From assembly GCA_002380675.1 (NCBI GenBank), contig DFWB01000167.1, positions 2,569 to 8,782 of the forward strand: a stretch of DNA of 6,214 bases, given 5' to 3'. Position 1 is the first letter of the stretch. Every line of letters begins with the position of its first letter. The notes beneath the pieces are model-generated. The model made no database searches and was not told the DNA's origin. It was given only the letters and a program-made list of their open reading frames with translations. Positions 5,334 to 6,214 of the stretch are shown here, one piece after another. The DNA is from Akkermansiaceae bacterium UBA4145. GTDB lineage: Bacteria > Verrucomicrobiota > Verrucomicrobiia > Verrucomicrobiales > Akkermansiaceae. The position numbers were made by a program, and so were the translations under genes.

Positions 5334-6214
5334 TCAACCGGCATCTATTTCAAACAGTGGCAATGAATCGAGGATAAGCTGCAGCGCCTCCCTCTTTTTC
5401 AGCTCTGTCCCATCCACACTCTCAAGTGCCTCCCTCGCCATTCGACCAACATCGAAGTGAGTCAGAGGCCCTCCGAACGGAGACTGTCTCAGCACCATGC
5501 CCCATGAAGAGAGCGCCACCGCGGTCTTCAGGTTACTGCTGGCGAGCATCCACTCTCTCGGGAGGCGGGTCACCGGGACAACCAATTCCTCAGCTGCAAC
5601 CCCAGCACGAAGACTCACCCGCGCCATAATCTTCTGGTTGCCTGTTCCCTCCTCGTTTTGAGGACGAATCTGATACAGGACATAGTTGGACCTTCCAGAG
5701 GACAGCCCGTCGGTGGAAGGGCCATTATTGATCTCGACCTCAGGATCTTCTCTGCCGGCATATCCAATCAATCGGTAACTCTTCACAAGATCAGGATCTA
5801 CGGTCAAAACAACATCCGCTTCACTCGCCACAACTCCGTCCGAATCATTTTGTAAGAGGACACCCATCAGGGCCAATTCATCATCCCATGGACAGGAAGC
5901 AAATTCCACGGAAAGCTTAACCCCCTCAATGCTCGCCCCCGCATCATCACTGTATGAAAGGTGATTGATTAACTCTTCGATTCGCACGCTGCCCCGGGGT
6001 GGCAATTTCATCTCACCCCGAATAAACCTCTCCACCACATGGTAACTTGCTGTTCCTGACACGATTGGCACAATCGATTGCGGCTTCGCCTCTGCAGATA
6101 TGAACGGATTATCGGCCATTGGCGCGATGTGGCTGAGCAGTGAAAGTTGAGCCTTCTCAGCGGCAGACTCGACTTGCTCGTCAAACCCATCAGGATTCTC
6201 ATCCCACAGTGCCT
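5334..6214 (-). CDS. YfbK/DUF3520-type envelope protein lacking the vWA domain, 5' end beyond window
   Basis: The minus-strand frame stays open from the right edge to the TGA at 5336-5334, giving 292 residues. The in-frame ATG at 6119 is probably internal: 31 further sense codons precede it, including a plausible amphipathic stretch and SHIAPMADNPF, matching the sequence that runs into NPF in YfbK-like proteins. The N-terminal YfbK region (PF12450 type) is recognised by NPFISAEAK, GTASYHVVERFI, LPPRGSVRIEELINHLSY and FASCPWDDELALMGV (roughly residues 35-118). About 20 residues later the DUF3520-like C-terminal region begins: VVLTVDPDLVKSYRLIGYAGRE (about 134-155), NYVLYQIRP, MARVSLR, then the helical SSNLKTAVALSSWGMVLRQS and a REALQLIL end. 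In ordinary YfbK proteins a vWA domain with a metal-binding DxSxS motif lies between these parts; here it is absent. The usual SIDVDTASY is degraded to PIVSGTASY. Function is unknown; export is likely but the N-terminus is not visible. Confidence 0.83.
   Translation of the reverse strand, partial: ALWDENPDGFDEQVESAAEKAQLSLLSHIAPMADNPFISAEAKPQSIVPIVSGTASYHVVERFIRGEMKLPPRGSVRIEELINHLSYSDDAGASIEGVKLSVEFASCPWDDELALMGVLLQNDSDGVVASEADVVLTVDPDLVKSYRLIGYAGREDPEVEINNGPSTDGLSSGRSNYVLYQIRPQNEEGTGNQKIMARVSLRAGVAAEELVVPVTRLPREWMLASSNLKTAVALSSWGMVLRQSPFGGPLTHFDVGRMAREALESVDGTELKKREALQLILDSLPLFEIDAG

Noticed and set aside
6117..6119. ATG at 6119 as the true start of the YfbK-like gene
   Set aside because: The frame continues open for 31 codons to the edge with gene-like sequence, and the family normally has residues ahead of the NPF motif.
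1..6214. CRISPR arrays, tRNA or rRNA genes, insertion sequences, direct repeats
   Set aside because: None were seen on either strand; coding sequence accounts for almost the whole window and no spacer exceeds about 135 nt.

Overview
This is a compact bacterial window of about 53% GC with six protein-coding genes, no RNA genes and no mobile elements. Two of the genes run off the window edges. The gene content points to the Planctomycetota-Verrucomicrobiota group, most likely a verrucomicrobial (Opitutae/Puniceicoccales-like) organism. The reasons are a secreted DUF3500 protein, a YfbK/DUF3520-type envelope protein, and a long CbiX-like chelatase with the 'DNGS' N-terminal motif. That placement rests on family knowledge, not on any search.

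Layout. Positions 1-512 (minus strand) hold the 5' part of a secreted GH13 alpha-amylase-family gene whose 3' part lies beyond the left edge. A 133-nt divergent spacer separates it from mgtE (646-2049, plus), a complete MgtE Mg2+ channel/transporter with N domain, CBS pair and membrane domain. After 99 nt comes a secreted DUF3500 protein (2149-3168, plus). It meets the next gene tail-to-tail with only 8 nt between stop codons. That gene (3177-3842, minus) is a lipoyl/octanoyl protein-ligase-family enzyme, preceded by a CbiX/SirB-like chelatase (3850-4722, minus). Only 7 nt separate the two, so they form a translationally linked pair. Upstream on the same strand are a small membrane-anchored protein of unknown family (4834-5253) and a YfbK-family protein (5334 to beyond 6214) that has the family's N-terminal and DUF3520 regions but no vWA domain between them.

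How the genes relate. The chelatase and acyltransferase look like a cofactor-related operon (tetrapyrrole metal insertion and lipoylation), but no pathway partner is visible to say why they are paired. The YfbK-like and small membrane genes look like a second, envelope-associated unit on the same strand. mgtE, the DUF3500 gene and the amylase gene show no evident functional link. There is no sign of a defence system, CRISPR array, phage or transposon.

The most notable points are the vWA-less YfbK protein, the chelatase whose first half lacks the usual catalytic histidine, and the close coupling of that chelatase to a lipoyl-family ligase carrying both a LipM-like cysteine and the conserved lysine.
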